Shown one piece after another: positions 7,699-16,111 of a stretch of 39,369 bases of DNA. Origin of the DNA: Pseudomonas sp. ML96 (GTDB lineage: Bacteria; Pseudomonadota; Gammaproteobacteria; Pseudomonadales; Pseudomonadaceae). The position numbers and the translations under genes were made by a program. The stretch lies in NCBI RefSeq assembly GCF_000761545.1, contig NZ_JPMY01000017.1:1-39369 (forward strand), read 5' to 3'. The stretch's first letter is position 1. The number at the start of each line of letters is the position of its first letter. Below the pieces are notes generated by a model. That model was not told where the DNA came from and searched no databases. It saw nothing but the letters and a program-made list of their open reading frames with translations.

Positions 7699-8844
7699 AT
7701 GGGCGCCCGGTGGGACATCTTCTGCAGCGTGGTGGACAACTACGGCGACATCGGCGTGACCTGGCGCCTGGCCCGTCAGCTGGCGGCCGAGCACGGCCTG
7801 GCGGTGCGCCTGTGGGTGGACGAGCCGGCCGCCTTCCTGCGCCTGTGCCCGCAGGCCGATGTGGCGGCCGGGCAATGGCTGGTGGCTGGTGTCGAGGTGC
7901 GTCACTGGCCCAAGGACTTTCCCGCCGTAGACGCGGCTGATGTGGTGATCGAGGCCTTCGCCTGCACCCTGCCCGAGAACTATGTGGCGGCGATGGCGGC
8001 GCGGGCGAGCAAGCCGTTGTGGCTCAATCTGGAATACCTCAGCGCCGAGGACTGGGTCGCCGGCTGCCATGGTCTGCCGTCACCGCAGCCGGGCGGGCTG
8101 CAGAAGTTCTTCTTCCTCCCCGGTTTTACCGAGGGCACCGGCGGCCTGCTGCGCGAGGCCGATCTGCTGGCGCGGCGCCGCGCCTTCCAGGCCGACGGCG
8201 CAGCGCGGCAGACCTTCCTCGCCAGTCTCGGGATTGAGCCGCTGGCTGGCGCCCGGCTGATCTCACTGTTCGCTTACGAAAATACCGGCCTGGCTGCCTG
8301 GTTGGACGCCCTGGCCGGCGCCGCCGAACCGAGCCAGCTGCTGGTGCCGCGCGGGCGCATTGAGGGCGACCTGTGCCGCTGGCTAGGTGCCGAAGCGCTG
8401 GAAGAGGGCGGCAACTGGCGCCGTGGCAACCTGCAGCTGCACCTGCTGCCCTTCGTCAGCCAGCCGGACTACGACAAGCTGCTGTGGAGCTGCGACTTCA
8501 ACGCCATCCGCGGCGAGGATTCTTTCGTCCGTGCGCAGTGGGCCGGGCGGCCGCTGCTCTGGCACATCTACCAGCAGGAGGAGGGTGCGCACTGGGACAA
8601 GCTGGACGCCTTCCTCGACGGCTACTGCGACGGGTTGTCGCCCGCAGCCGCCGCGGCGTTGCGGGCGCTGTGGCATGCCTGGAACGGCCAGGGCGACATG
8701 GGCGCGGCCTGGGCTGGCTTCCTGACGCAGGAGCGCAGCCTGTCCGAGCATGCCGAGGCCTGGTGCATGGAGCAGTCCACCCGTCCCGATCTCACCGCGG
8801 CGCTGGTGCAGTTTCATCGAAATTGGCTATCATGCGCGGCCTAG
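7699..8844 (+). CDS. earP: EarP, EF-P arginine rhamnosyltransferase
   Basis: Inverting GT-B glycosyltransferase that moves L-rhamnose from dTDP-L-rhamnose onto an arginine of elongation factor P, which EF-P needs to rescue ribosomes stalled at polyproline. With the start at ATG 7699 (GGAG at 7689-7692, 6-base spacing) the protein has 381 residues. The conserved DNYGDIG motif then gives Asp13 and Asp17, and RGEDS gives Glu273, the same numbers as the catalytic residues I recall for P. putida EarP, which supports this start over the GTG at 7687. The target gene efp is directly downstream. The proline-rich TonB encoded in this window is the kind of protein whose translation depends on modified EF-P. 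Confidence 0.96.
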   Translation: MGARWDIFCSVVDNYGDIGVTWRLARQLAAEHGLAVRLWVDEPAAFLRLCPQADVAAGQWLVAGVEVRHWPKDFPAVDAADVVIEAFACTLPENYVAAMAARASKPLWLNLEYLSAEDWVAGCHGLPSPQPGGLQKFFFLPGFTEGTGGLLREADLLARRRAFQADGAARQTFLASLGIEPLAGARLISLFAYENTGLAAWLDALAGAAEPSQLLVPRGRIEGDLCRWLGAEALEEGGNWRRGNLQLHLLPFVSQPDYDKLLWSCDFNAIRGEDSFVRAQWAGRPLLWHIYQQEEGAHWDKLDAFLDGYCDGLSPAAAAALRALWHAWNGQGDMGAAWAGFLTQERSLSEHAEAWCMEQSTRPDLTAALVQFHRNWLSCAA

Positions 8845-8878
8845 AAATCTGTACCTCCATCTAAACCCGGATACACGT

Positions 8879-9454
8879 ATGAAAACCGCACAAGAAATGA
8901 AGCCCAACAGCGTGGCTCTGATCGACGGCCACCCGTGGCTGATTCAGAAAGCCGAATTCACCAAGTCCGGCCGTAACAGCGCCATCGTCAAGATGAAGCT
9001 GAAGAACCTGATCAACGGCTCCAAGACCGAGACCGTTTACAAGGCCGACGACAAGATGGAGCCGGTCATCCTTGAGCGCAAGGAAGTGACCCTGTCCTAC
9101 ATCAATGGCGACGACTACGTCTTCATGGATCCGGAGTACAACTCCTACGAGCTGCGCGCCGAAGACCTGGAAAGCGTTCTGCCGTTCATCGAAGAAGGCA
9201 TGACCGATATCTGCGAAGCCGTGTTCTTCGAAGGCAAAGTGATCTCCGTTGACCTGCCGACCACCATCGTTCGCCAGATCACCTACACCGAGAACTCTGC
9301 CCGTGGCGACACTTCCGGCAAGGTCATGAAGCCGGCCAAGCTGCGCAACGGTACCGAAGTCAAGGTTGCAGACTTCTGCAACATCGACGACTGGATCGAG
9401 ATCGACACCCGTGACGGTTCCTACAAGAGCCGTACCCAGGCGCCGTCGGCCTAA
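8879..9454 (+). CDS. efp: Elongation factor P
   Basis: Three-domain tRNA-mimic factor that binds the ribosome E site and promotes peptide bond formation at consecutive prolines. 191 residues. The loop KSGRNSA places Arg32 at the tip of domain I, the rhamnosylated residue of the EarP class, instead of the Lys used with EpmA. The C-terminal signature [25 protein letters not shown] region is intact. ATG 8879 lies 34 bases after the earP stop; a TATCAT at 8828-8833 inside the earP tail could be a separate promoter -10, though its -35 is poor. A terminator at 9473-9498 ends the unit. Confidence 0.97.
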   Translation: MKTAQEMKPNSVALIDGHPWLIQKAEFTKSGRNSAIVKMKLKNLINGSKTETVYKADDKMEPVILERKEVTLSYINGDDYVFMDPEYNSYELRAEDLESVLPFIEEGMTDICEAVFFEGKVISVDLPTTIVRQITYTENSARGDTSGKVMKPAKLRNGTEVKVADFCNIDDWIEIDTRDGSYKSRTQAPSA

Positions 9455-9472
9455 GGCCAACCGCCTCGCAAA

Positions 9473-9498
9473 AAGCCCGGCCCAGTGCCGGGCTTTTT
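9473..9498. terminator. Bidirectional rho-independent terminator after efp
   Basis: AAGCCCGGC (9473-9481) pairs with GCCGGGCTT (9487-9495) around a five-base loop, flanked by an A-run upstream and a T-run downstream, so it can stop efp on the plus strand and the convergent LysR gene on the minus strand. Confidence 0.9.
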
Positions 9499-9505
9499 GT
9501 TGCCC

Positions 9506-10462
9506 TCAGTTTCTGTTGAGGCCGCGTTGCAGGGCCAGGTCCCAGGGCGGGATCGGGCCGAAGCGCTGCTTGAGGAACTCCAGCAGCAGGCGCGTGCGCG
9601 AGCTGGCCTCGCTGGCCAAGCGCAGGGCGTAGATGCCGCTGGGCTCGGCCGCTGGCAGGCCGCCATCGCAGAGCAGCGGCACCAGCTCGCCGCGTACCAG
9701 GTAGTCGCTGATCAGCCAGGTCGGCAGGTGGGCGATGCCGAGGCCGGCCACGGCGCTGAACAGCAGGGTTTCGGCGTTGTTGGCGGTCAGGCGCAGGCGC
9801 CCCGGGCGTAGTAGCTGCAGGCGGCCGTCGACCTCGAAGCGCCAGGCGTGTGGCGGTGACAGGGCGTCCCAGTCCAGGCCGTCGTGTTCCGGCAGCTCGC
9901 GTGCATCGCGCAACAGGCCGCGGCGCCTGATGTACTCGGGGCTGGCGCAGAGCACGCGAACCAGCGGTGCCAGCGGCGTGGCGACCAGGCGCGTGTCGGC
10001 CAGCGGGCCAATGCGCAGCACCAGGTCTACCTCGCCCAGGTGCTCGCCCTGCAGGTCGATGAAGCTGTCGATCAGGCGCAGCTGCACGTCGAGGCCTGGG
10101 TACAGGGTGAGAAACTCGGCAATCGCCGGCGCCAGATGGCGGCGGCCGAAGGGCGAGGGCGCGTCGATGCGAATCAGCCCTTCCGGTGCGCTGCTCAGCG
10201 ATACCGCTTCGGCGCGCGCCTGGTGCAGCTCGGTGAGGATGCGCCGGGCCCGCTCGGCGAACGCCAGGCCCGCCGGGGTCGCCTTGACCGCGTGGGTGCT
10301 ACGGCTGAACAGCGCACAGCCGAGGGCGCGCTCCAGGGCGTCGATGCGCCGCGATACGGCCGAGGGTGTGAGTTGCTGGCGCCGTGCGGCGCCGGAGAAG
10401 CTGCCGCTCTCCAGCACATCGAGATAGAGGGCGAACTGGTCGGTGAGCTGATCGGGATTCAT
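9506..10462 (-). CDS. LysR-family transcriptional regulator
   Basis: 318 residues: winged helix-turn-helix at about 6-65 (FSGAARRQQLTPSAVSRRIDALERALGCALFSRS) and a co-inducer domain. I take ATG 10462, with AAGG about 8 bases upstream; an in-frame ATG at 10492 would add ten residues before the family start. It is divergent from a TauE/SafE exporter beginning 96 bases away, and the gap holds a strong inverted repeat at 10471-10487, so it probably regulates that exporter and itself. The ligand is unknown. Confidence 0.9.
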   Translation of the reverse strand: MNPDQLTDQFALYLDVLESGSFSGAARRQQLTPSAVSRRIDALERALGCALFSRSTHAVKATPAGLAFAERARRILTELHQARAEAVSLSSAPEGLIRIDAPSPFGRRHLAPAIAEFLTLYPGLDVQLRLIDSFIDLQGEHLGEVDLVLRIGPLADTRLVATPLAPLVRVLCASPEYIRRRGLLRDARELPEHDGLDWDALSPPHAWRFEVDGRLQLLRPGRLRLTANNAETLLFSAVAGLGIAHLPTWLISDYLVRGELVPLLCDGGLPAAEPSGIYALRLASEASSRTRLLLEFLKQRFGPIPPWDLALQRGLNRN

Positions 10463-10470
10463 GGTCTGCC

Positions 10471-10487
10471 TTTGCGTGATGCGCAAA
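10471..10487. promoter_or_regulatory. Inverted repeat between divergent LysR and TauE genes
   Basis: TTTGCG (10471-10476), spacer TGATG, CGCAAA (10482-10487). It begins 8 bases upstream of the LysR start codon and fits the T-N11-A dyad pattern of LysR operators; a second partial copy (TTGTGCG) follows at about 10493-10499. Binding by the adjacent LysR protein is inference. Confidence 0.55.
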
Positions 10488-10558
10488 AGCATTGTGCGTG
10501 CTTATGCATTTCCATGCCAGGCGCGACTGACTAGCATGCGGCCAGCCGAGGAGGTTTC

Positions 10559-11311
10559 ATGAGTCCAATCGATCTGTTGTTGAACCTGTTGCTCGGTCTG
10601 GCGATGGGCACCGTGGGTGGCCTGTTCGGCATCGGTGGCGGCCTGGTGGCGATTCCCGCGCTGGGCGTGTTGTTCGGCCTCGACCAGCAGCTGGCCCAGG
10701 GCACGGCGCTAGTGATGGTGGTGCCCAACGTGGTGCTGGCGCTGTGGCGCTACAACCAGCGCAATCGCATCGAGCCCAAATATGCGCTGCTGCTGGCGAG
10801 CACGGGCATCGTCTGCGCCTGGCTGGCCTCGTTGTACGCCGTCGAGCTGCAGGCCGAGCGCATGCGCATGGCCTTCGTCGTATTCCTAGTGGTGCTGGCA
10901 CTGTACAACCTGGCGCGGCTGTTCATGCACACGCCGCCGGCCTCCGCACAGCTGCGCCATCCCTGGCCGTGGCTGGGCGTGGTGGGCGGCGCGGCGGGCG
11001 CGCTCGGTGGTCTGTTCGGCGTCGGCGGGGCGGTGCTGGCGGTGCCGGTGCTGACCAATCTGTTCGGCGCCGGGCAGATCATGGCCCAGGGCCTGTCGCT
11101 GGCCCTGGCGCTACCCAGCACCGGCGTGACCCTGCTGACCTACGCGCTGCACGATCACGTGGACTGGGCGATGGGCATTCCCCTGGCCGTTGGCGGCCTG
11201 CTCAGCATCACCTGGGGGGTGAAGCTGGCCCATGCCCTGCCGGAGAAGGTGCTGCGCGGTCTGTTCTGCGGCTTTCTGATTCTCTGCGCGGTGTTGCTGG
11301 CGCTGAGGTAG
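10559..11311 (+). CDS. TauE/SafE-family membrane transporter (sulfite exporter family)
   Basis: 250-residue integral membrane protein with about eight spans and the two internal family motifs GTVGGLFGIGGGLVAIPALGVLFG (about 15-40) and GALGGLFGVGGAVLAVPVLTNLFG (about 142-167), the classic duplicated TauE/SafE (DUF81) signature. Members export sulfite, sulfoacetate or other organic anions, but most are uncharacterised. GAGGAGG precedes ATG 10559 by 6 bases. It is divergent from one LysR gene and convergent with another (2 bases between stops). Confidence 0.9.
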   Translation: MSPIDLLLNLLLGLAMGTVGGLFGIGGGLVAIPALGVLFGLDQQLAQGTALVMVVPNVVLALWRYNQRNRIEPKYALLLASTGIVCAWLASLYAVELQAERMRMAFVVFLVVLALYNLARLFMHTPPASAQLRHPWPWLGVVGGAAGALGGLFGVGGAVLAVPVLTNLFGAGQIMAQGLSLALALPSTGVTLLTYALHDHVDWAMGIPLAVGGLLSITWGVKLAHALPEKVLRGLFCGFLILCAVLLALR

Positions 11312-11313
11312 GC

Positions 11314-12168
11314 CTAGAGGCGGAAGCCTTCGACGATATGCTCGGCCAGGGTGTCGGTCACCTGTGACTGGCGTTCCGCGTTGCGGATCAGCGCGATGCT
11401 GGTCAGCGGCAGCAGCGGGAAGCCTTCTTCCTCGCCGAGGATGCGCAGGTCCGGGGTGATCAGGCTGTGCAGCTGGGAAGTCACTGCCAGGCCGGCGCGC
11501 ACCACGGCGAACAGCGCCGACAGGCTGGGGCTGGTGTAGGCGATGCGGTAGGGGCGCTCGATGGCGTCCAGCGCATTGCAGGCCCAGGCGCGGCAGAAGC
11601 AGTCGACGTTGAACATCGCCAGCGGCATGGGGTTCTGCTCGTGCGGGCTGAAGCCCTGGGCCACCGCCCAGACGAAGCGTTCCTGGCGCAGCAGCTGGCC
11701 GATCTCCTTGCCCGGCTCGCGGGTGACGATGGTCAGGTCGAGGTCCTGGCGTTGCAGCAGCAGGGTGGTGGGCTCGCAATGCACTTCCACCTGCACCAGC
11801 GGGTAGGCCTGGGCGAAACGCGAGAGGATGTCCGGCAGAAAGCGCATCACGTAGTCGTCCGGTGTGCCGATGCGCACCGAGCCGACCATGTGCGGTTCGC
11901 GCAGGGTATTGAGCACCTCGCCGTGCAGCTTGAGGATACGCCGCGCGTAGCCCAGCAGGATCTGCCCCTCGGGCGTCAGGCGCACCTGGCGGCCGTCGCG
12001 CTCGAACAGCGGGCGCTGCACCACGTCAGCCTCCAGGCGCTTCATCTGCATGCTTACCGCCGACTGGGTGCGGTTGACCGCCTCGGCCGCACGGGTGAAA
12101 CCGCCGCTGTCGGCGATGGCGACGAAACTGCGCAGCAACTCGGTGTCGATGCTCGGGTAGTGGGCCAT
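11314..12168 (-). CDS. LysR-family transcriptional regulator
   Basis: 284 residues with helix-turn-helix at about 8-66 (SGGFTRAAEAVNRTQSAVSMQMKRLEADVVQRPLFERDGRQVRLTPEG) and a co-inducer domain. The HTH resembles the IciA/ArgP-unrelated group often annotated next to small DUF1127 genes. It is divergent from the DUF1127 gene at 12263; the gap contains an exact ATGCA-G-TGCAT palindrome at 12184-12194, a candidate operator. Function otherwise unknown. Confidence 0.88.
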   Translation of the reverse strand: MAHYPSIDTELLRSFVAIADSGGFTRAAEAVNRTQSAVSMQMKRLEADVVQRPLFERDGRQVRLTPEGQILLGYARRILKLHGEVLNTLREPHMVGSVRIGTPDDYVMRFLPDILSRFAQAYPLVQVEVHCEPTTLLLQRQDLDLTIVTREPGKEIGQLLRQERFVWAVAQGFSPHEQNPMPLAMFNVDCFCRAWACNALDAIERPYRIAYTSPSLSALFAVVRAGLAVTSQLHSLITPDLRILGEEEGFPLLPLTSIALIRNAERQSQVTDTLAEHIVEGFRL

Positions 12169-12183
12169 CCATCAATCTCCAAG

Positions 12184-12194
12184 ATGCAGTGCAT
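12184..12194. promoter_or_regulatory. Short palindrome between LysR and DUF1127 genes
   Basis: ATGCA-G-TGCAT is a perfect 11-base palindrome 16 bases upstream of the LysR start codon, a plausible autoregulatory or divergent operator. It is short enough to occur by chance. Confidence 0.3.
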
Positions 12195-12262
12195 AAGAAA
12201 CATTCGTTGGATTGATCTTAATCGCGGATGGAAACTGCCGCCAACCCCACAGGGAGGGCGTG

Positions 12263-12499
12263 ATGATGAAAGGTCAGAAAGGGTACGCACTGGCAGGTTC
12301 GCCATCGTTCGATGTTGCTTTGCGCAGCATCGGCTGGAAGGCCTGGTGGACGCGGTTGAAGCGCTGGCAGGAGCTGGCGCGGCAGCGCAGACAACTGGCG
12401 ATGCTGGATGAGATGGCATTGAAGGACATGGGCCTGAGCCGTGGCGATGTCATGCAGGAAAGCGAGCGTCCGTTCTGGGATGATCCGCAACACTACTGA
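12263..12499 (+). CDS. DUF1127 small protein
   Basis: 78-residue basic protein whose C-terminal half has the DUF1127 (YjiS-like) pattern RRQLAMLDEMALKDMGLSRGDVMQESERPFW. Related small proteins in alphaproteobacteria affect phosphate and carbon metabolism or RNA turnover through this Arg-rich domain; in Pseudomonas the role is unknown. AGGGAGG at 12251-12257 supports ATG 12263; the second ATG at 12266 is equally possible. It is divergent from a LysR regulator and is followed by a miniature inverted-repeat element. Confidence 0.82.
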   Translation: MMKGQKGYALAGSPSFDVALRSIGWKAWWTRLKRWQELARQRRQLAMLDEMALKDMGLSRGDVMQESERPFWDDPQHY

Positions 12500-12522
12500 T
12501 TCGAGGTTTGCATGCTGGTGTC

Positions 12523-12665
12523 AGAACCTATTTACGATCTGCTGCGCGTCGGCCAAACAAGGTTGAAAGCTCCCTCAGAATGCTCATTTACAACACGTAA
12601 ACTGCGCTTCTTCGGTCGCTTTCGCCCTTGTTTGGCTCTAGCTCGCGAGACCGTAAACAGGCTCT
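12523..12665. mobile_element. Miniature inverted-repeat (MITE-like) element, 143 bp
   Basis: The 18-base ends AGAACCTATTTACGATCT (12523-12540) and AGACCGTAAACAGGCTCT (12648-12665) are inverted copies with three differences. The similarity continues inward: 35 of 48 positions match between 12523-12570 and the reverse complement of 12618-12665, including a shared CCAAACAAGG block. The centre carries TTTAC (12587-12591) opposite GTAAA (12597-12601). It contains no credible gene. I see no clear target-site duplication. The right end stops 2 bases before the ribosome-binding GGAG of the DMT transporter, so its transcript leader is supplied by the element. Non-autonomous mobile repeat is the best reading; a structured RNA is an alternative. 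Confidence 0.7.
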
Positions 12666-12678
12666 TGGGAGTCTGCGC

Positions 12679-13623
12679 ATGAGTGCGTCGCGCAAGGGAG
12701 CCGACCTGTTCCTGTTTCAACTGATGCTGCTGTTGTGCGCCCTCTGGGGCAGCCAGCAGGTGGCGATCAAGCTGGCCGCGGCCGATATCGCGCCGCTGCT
12801 GCAGGTGGTGCTGCGTTCGGCCATCGCCGCTGTGCTGGTCGGCCTGCTGCTGCTCTGGCAGGGCGGCTGGCGCACCTGGCTGCCGAGCACATGGCGCGGC
12901 GGCCTGCTCGCGGGCGTGCTGTTCGGCCTGGAGTTCTTCTTCATCGCCGAGGGGCTGCGCTTCACCTCGGCTTCGCACATGGCGGTGTTCCTCTATACGG
13001 CGCCGATCTTCTCGGCGCTGGGCCTGCATTTTCTGCTGCCCAGCGAACGCCTGAAGCCGGCGCAGTGGCTGGGCATCGGCCTGTGTTTCGGTGGTGTGCT
13101 ACTGGCCTTCGGCGGCGGCGCGGACTGGGCGCACCTGGACCGGCGCATGCTGCTCGGCGATCTGCTGGGCCTGCTCGCCGGTCTGTCCTGGGGCCTGACC
13201 ACCGTGGTTATCCGTGGCTCGCGGCTGTCCGAGGCGCCGGCCGGGCTGACCCTGTTCTACCAACTGGCGGTGGCCTTCGTTCTGCTGCTGGGCTATGTGC
13301 TGTTCACCGGGCAGATCGGCCCGGTGCACTGGACGCCCGTGGCCATCGGCTCGGTGCTGTTCCAGGGTGTGGTGGTGGCCTTCTTCAGCTACCTGGCCTG
13401 GTTCTGGCTGCTGCGCCGCTACCTGGCGTCGAACCTGGCGGTGTTCGCCTTCATGACGCCATTGTATGGGGTGACCTTCGGCGTACTGGTGCTGGACGAG
13501 CCGCTGAGCCTGAACTTCGTGATCGGCGCCGGGCTGGTGCTGCTGGGGATCACCCTGGTCAGCAGCCACGCCTGGCTGAGCAAACGCCTGCGCGCCGCCC
13601 GTGGCGCCGCCGAGGCCCGTTGA
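12679..13623 (+). CDS. DMT-superfamily transporter, EamA family
   Basis: 314-residue inner-membrane protein with about ten transmembrane helices arranged as two EamA repeats (LCALWGSQQVAIKLAAADIAPLLQVVLRS in the first; LGLLAGLSWGLTTVVIRGSRLSEAPAGL at the start of the second). Members export metabolites such as amino acids; substrate not predictable. ATG 12679 has GGAG at 12668-12671, 7 bases upstream. Ends 11 bases before the DUF3291 gene, so the two are in one operon. The promoter must lie in or before the 143-bp repeat. Confidence 0.9.
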   Translation: MSASRKGADLFLFQLMLLLCALWGSQQVAIKLAAADIAPLLQVVLRSAIAAVLVGLLLLWQGGWRTWLPSTWRGGLLAGVLFGLEFFFIAEGLRFTSASHMAVFLYTAPIFSALGLHFLLPSERLKPAQWLGIGLCFGGVLLAFGGGADWAHLDRRMLLGDLLGLLAGLSWGLTTVVIRGSRLSEAPAGLTLFYQLAVAFVLLLGYVLFTGQIGPVHWTPVAIGSVLFQGVVVAFFSYLAWFWLLRRYLASNLAVFAFMTPLYGVTFGVLVLDEPLSLNFVIGAGLVLLGITLVSSHAWLSKRLRAARGAAEAR

Positions 13624-13634
13624 AGGAGTACGAC

Positions 13635-14102
13635 ATGGAACGTTACCACCTGGCCCAGCTCAACATCGCCCAGCTGAAGGCACCGCTGGACTCACCGCAG
13701 CTGGCCGACTTCGTCGCCAATCTGGAGCGCATCAACGGCCTGGCCGAGGCGGCGCCGGGTTATGTCTGGCGCCTGCAGGACGAGGCTGGCGACGCTACCG
13801 CCATCCGCCCCTTCGGTGACGAGGTGCTGGTCAACATGTCGCTGTGGCGCGACGTGCAGTCGCTCAGCGACTACGTCTACAAATCGGCGCACACCGAGAT
13901 GCTCAAGCGCCGCCGCGAATGGTTCGACAAGGTCGAGCAGGCGCACCAGGTGCTCTGGTGGGTGCCGGCCGGGCATCGGCCGAGCGTGGTGGAGGCTGCG
14001 CAGCGTCTGGCGCACCTGCGCGAGCACGGTGCCACGGCGCATGCCTTCAGCTTTCGCCAGGCCTTCGCCGCGCCGGAACAGGTGGCCGCGCCGTCCTGCT
14101 AG
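13635..14102 (+). CDS. DUF3291 domain-containing protein
   Basis: 155-residue soluble protein of the DUF3291 family, a dimeric alpha/beta-barrel fold related to antibiotic monooxygenase-like domains. Typical segments are HLAQLNIAQLKAPLDSPQLADFVANLERINGLAEAAPGYVWRLQ, VNMSLWRDVQSLSDYVY and WFDKVEQAHQVLWWVPAGHRP. GGAG at 13625-13628 precedes ATG 13635. It sits between a DMT transporter and a YcaQ-type DNA glycosylase with short gaps, so all three are probably cotranscribed. Function is not established. Confidence 0.85.
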   Translation: MERYHLAQLNIAQLKAPLDSPQLADFVANLERINGLAEAAPGYVWRLQDEAGDATAIRPFGDEVLVNMSLWRDVQSLSDYVYKSAHTEMLKRRREWFDKVEQAHQVLWWVPAGHRPSVVEAAQRLAHLREHGATAHAFSFRQAFAAPEQVAAPSC

Positions 14103-14111
14103 GCTGGGCGC

Positions 14112-15320
14112 ATGACTCTCTCGCTCTCCCTCGCTGAAGCCCGCCGCCTGGCCCTGGCCGCCCAGGGCTTCGCCCGCATGCCGCGCGGCGCCATTGGCCA
14201 TCGCCAGCTGCGCGCGCAGATCGAGCGCCTCGGTGTGCTGCAGATCGACTCGGTCAACGCCCTGGTACGCTCGCACTACCTGCCGGCTTTCTCGCGCCTC
14301 GGTCACTACGATCCGGCGTTGCTGGACGACCTGGCCTGGGGCAAGCCGCGGCGCCGCAGCCTGTTCGAATACTGGGGCCACGAGGCCTCGCTGCTGCCGT
14401 TGGAACTGTATCCGCTGCTGCGCTGGCGCATGCGCCGGGCGGCAGAGGGGCAGGGCATCTACCGCCAGTTGGCCGAGTTCGGTCGCCAGCGGCAGGACGT
14501 GATCCAGCGCGTGCTGCTGGCGGTGCGCGAACAGGGCGCCCTGGGCGCCGGTAGCCTGAGTACCCGCAGCGAGCGCGCCGGCCCTTGGTGGGACTGGAGT
14601 GCGGAGAAGCATGCGCTGGAGTGGCTGTTCGCTGCCGGCCTGGTAACGGTGGCCGGGCGCCGGGGCTTCGAGCGCCTGTACGATCTGCCGCAGCGGGTGA
14701 TTCCCGCCGCCCAGCTCGATCATCCTGAGCTGGACGAAGCCGAGGCCCAGCGCCAATTGCTGCTGCATTCGGCTGCGGCTTTGGGAGTTGCGACTGAGCG
14801 CGACCTGCGCGATTACTTCCGCCTGGATGCGAGCGACGCCAAGGCGCGCATTGCCGAGCTGGTCGAGGCCGGCGAGCTGCAGCCGGTGGTGGTGCAGGGC
14901 TGGAAGCAGCCGGCCTATTGCCGGGGCGAGCCAAGCATCCCGCGCCGGGTGCGTGGTAGCGCCTTGCTGTCGCCCTTCGATTCGCTGATCTGGGAGCGCG
15001 AGCGCACCGAGCGGCTGTTCGGCTTCCGCTATCGCCTGGAAATCTACACCCCGCCGGACAAGCGCGTGTATGGCTACTACGTGCTGCCGTTCCTGCACCA
15101 CGAGCGCCTGCTGGCGCGAGTCGACCTGCGCAGCGAGCGCGCGCACGGGCGCCTGGCGGTGCATGCCGTGCATCTGGAGGAGGCGGTGCTGAGCGAGGAG
15201 GCGTTGTACGCCCTGGCCGGGGAGCTGCGCGCGTTGGCGCAGTGGCTGGGGCTGGAGGCGGTGCTGCTGAACTGTCGCTCGCCGGTGGCGACGCTGCTGC
15301 GGCCGTTGCTGGAGGGCTAG
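14112..15320 (+). CDS. ycaQ: YcaQ-like winged-helix DNA glycosylase (interstrand crosslink repair family)
   Basis: 402-residue member of the HTH_42 superfamily, which includes E. coli YcaQ/AlkX and Streptomyces AlkZ, glycosylases that unhook interstrand crosslinks and remove bulky N7-alkylguanines. Three winged-helix modules are followed by a beta-barrel-like C-terminus. The catalytic motif is QID at residues 44-46 (LGVLQIDSVN), the Q-hydrophobic-D form used by YcaQ-like proteins, not the Q-hydrophobic-Q form of AlkZ. It follows the DUF3291 gene by 9 bases. Confidence 0.87.
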   Translation: MTLSLSLAEARRLALAAQGFARMPRGAIGHRQLRAQIERLGVLQIDSVNALVRSHYLPAFSRLGHYDPALLDDLAWGKPRRRSLFEYWGHEASLLPLELYPLLRWRMRRAAEGQGIYRQLAEFGRQRQDVIQRVLLAVREQGALGAGSLSTRSERAGPWWDWSAEKHALEWLFAAGLVTVAGRRGFERLYDLPQRVIPAAQLDHPELDEAEAQRQLLLHSAAALGVATERDLRDYFRLDASDAKARIAELVEAGELQPVVVQGWKQPAYCRGEPSIPRRVRGSALLSPFDSLIWERERTERLFGFRYRLEIYTPPDKRVYGYYVLPFLHHERLLARVDLRSERAHGRLAVHAVHLEEAVLSEEALYALAGELRALAQWLGLEAVLLNCRSPVATLLRPLLEG

Positions 15321-15358
15321 GCCCGCCCGCACCGGATGGCGCGAGCGGGTTTCGAGGC

Positions 15359-16111
15359 TTACTTCTCGGCTGCGATGCGCTGGCGGATATGCGCGGCGCG
15401 GTCGGCCGAACCCGGGTGGGAGTCGAACATGCTGCTGTCGTCGCCGCCCAGCTTGGCCAGTTTGTCGAAGGCACTGGCCAGGCCGTCCAGCGGGATGCCG
15501 CGCTTCTTCAGCAGGTCGAAGGAGAAGTCATCGGCGGCGCTCTCTTGGGACTGCGAGAACTGCGCGTTGACCAGCTCTTCGCCGAGGTCGCCCAGCTGCG
15601 AGCTGGACAGCGCCGAGACCGCGGTGTTGCCCGAGGAAGCTGCGGCGCCACGGGCCACCGAGGTGGCGTAGGCGGCCTGCATGGCCTTCTTGGTGTGGCC
15701 GAGGGCGACGTGGCCCATCTCGTGGCCGAGCACGCCTTCCACTTCGTTGTCGTTCATCAGGTCCATCAGGCCGCTGTACACGCGCACGCAACCGTTGGCC
15801 ATGGCCCAGGCGTTGACCTCGTCGGTCTCATAGACCTTGTAGGTGACCGGGGTGCCGTTGACCTGGCTGCCAAGGTTGGCGGCGATCTTTTCCAGACGCT
15901 GGCTGTATTCGCTATCGGCCGGGACGATGGGCGACTCGGCATCCACCTGCACGCATGCCTCGTCGGCCATGGCCTTCACTTCGGCGTCGCTGAGGGTGGC
16001 GGCTTGCATGGCCTGCATGCCGGTGCTGAGCATGGCGTCGGGGCTCATGTTCTGGCAGCCGCTGAGCAGGGTGGCCAGGGCCAGGGCGGAGAGGGAGAAC
16101 TGCAGTTTCAT
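15359..16111 (-). CDS. loiP: LoiP-like M48 metalloprotease lipoprotein
   Basis: 250-residue outer-membrane lipoprotein protease closely resembling E. coli LoiP/YggG, a zinc endopeptidase linked to low osmolarity and envelope quality control. A lipoprotein signal ends LLSGC with Cys19. The zinc-binding HEMGH is at 130-134, and the third ligand lies in the QSQESAADDFSFDLLKKRG segment. Segments NEVEGVLGHEMGHVALGH and SSMFDSHPGSADRAAHIRQR match the family. Start ATG 16111 begins the signal peptide. It is divergent from the repeated membrane protein at 16344. Confidence 0.93.
   Translation of the reverse strand: MKLQFSLSALALATLLSGCQNMSPDAMLSTGMQAMQAATLSDAEVKAMADEACVQVDAESPIVPADSEYSQRLEKIAANLGSQVNGTPVTYKVYETDEVNAWAMANGCVRVYSGLMDLMNDNEVEGVLGHEMGHVALGHTKKAMQAAYATSVARGAAASSGNTAVSALSSSQLGDLGEELVNAQFSQSQESAADDFSFDLLKKRGIPLDGLASAFDKLAKLGGDDSSMFDSHPGSADRAAHIRQRIAAEK

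Noticed and set aside
12523..12665. Reading the inverted-repeat element as a simple terminator of the DUF1127 gene
   Set aside because: The symmetry spans 143 bases with conserved ends and no terminal T-run, more than a terminator needs.
13692..15332. 546-residue minus-strand open frame opposite the DUF3291 and ycaQ genes
   Set aside because: Low-complexity antisense frame; both plus-strand genes have ribosome-binding sites and family motifs.
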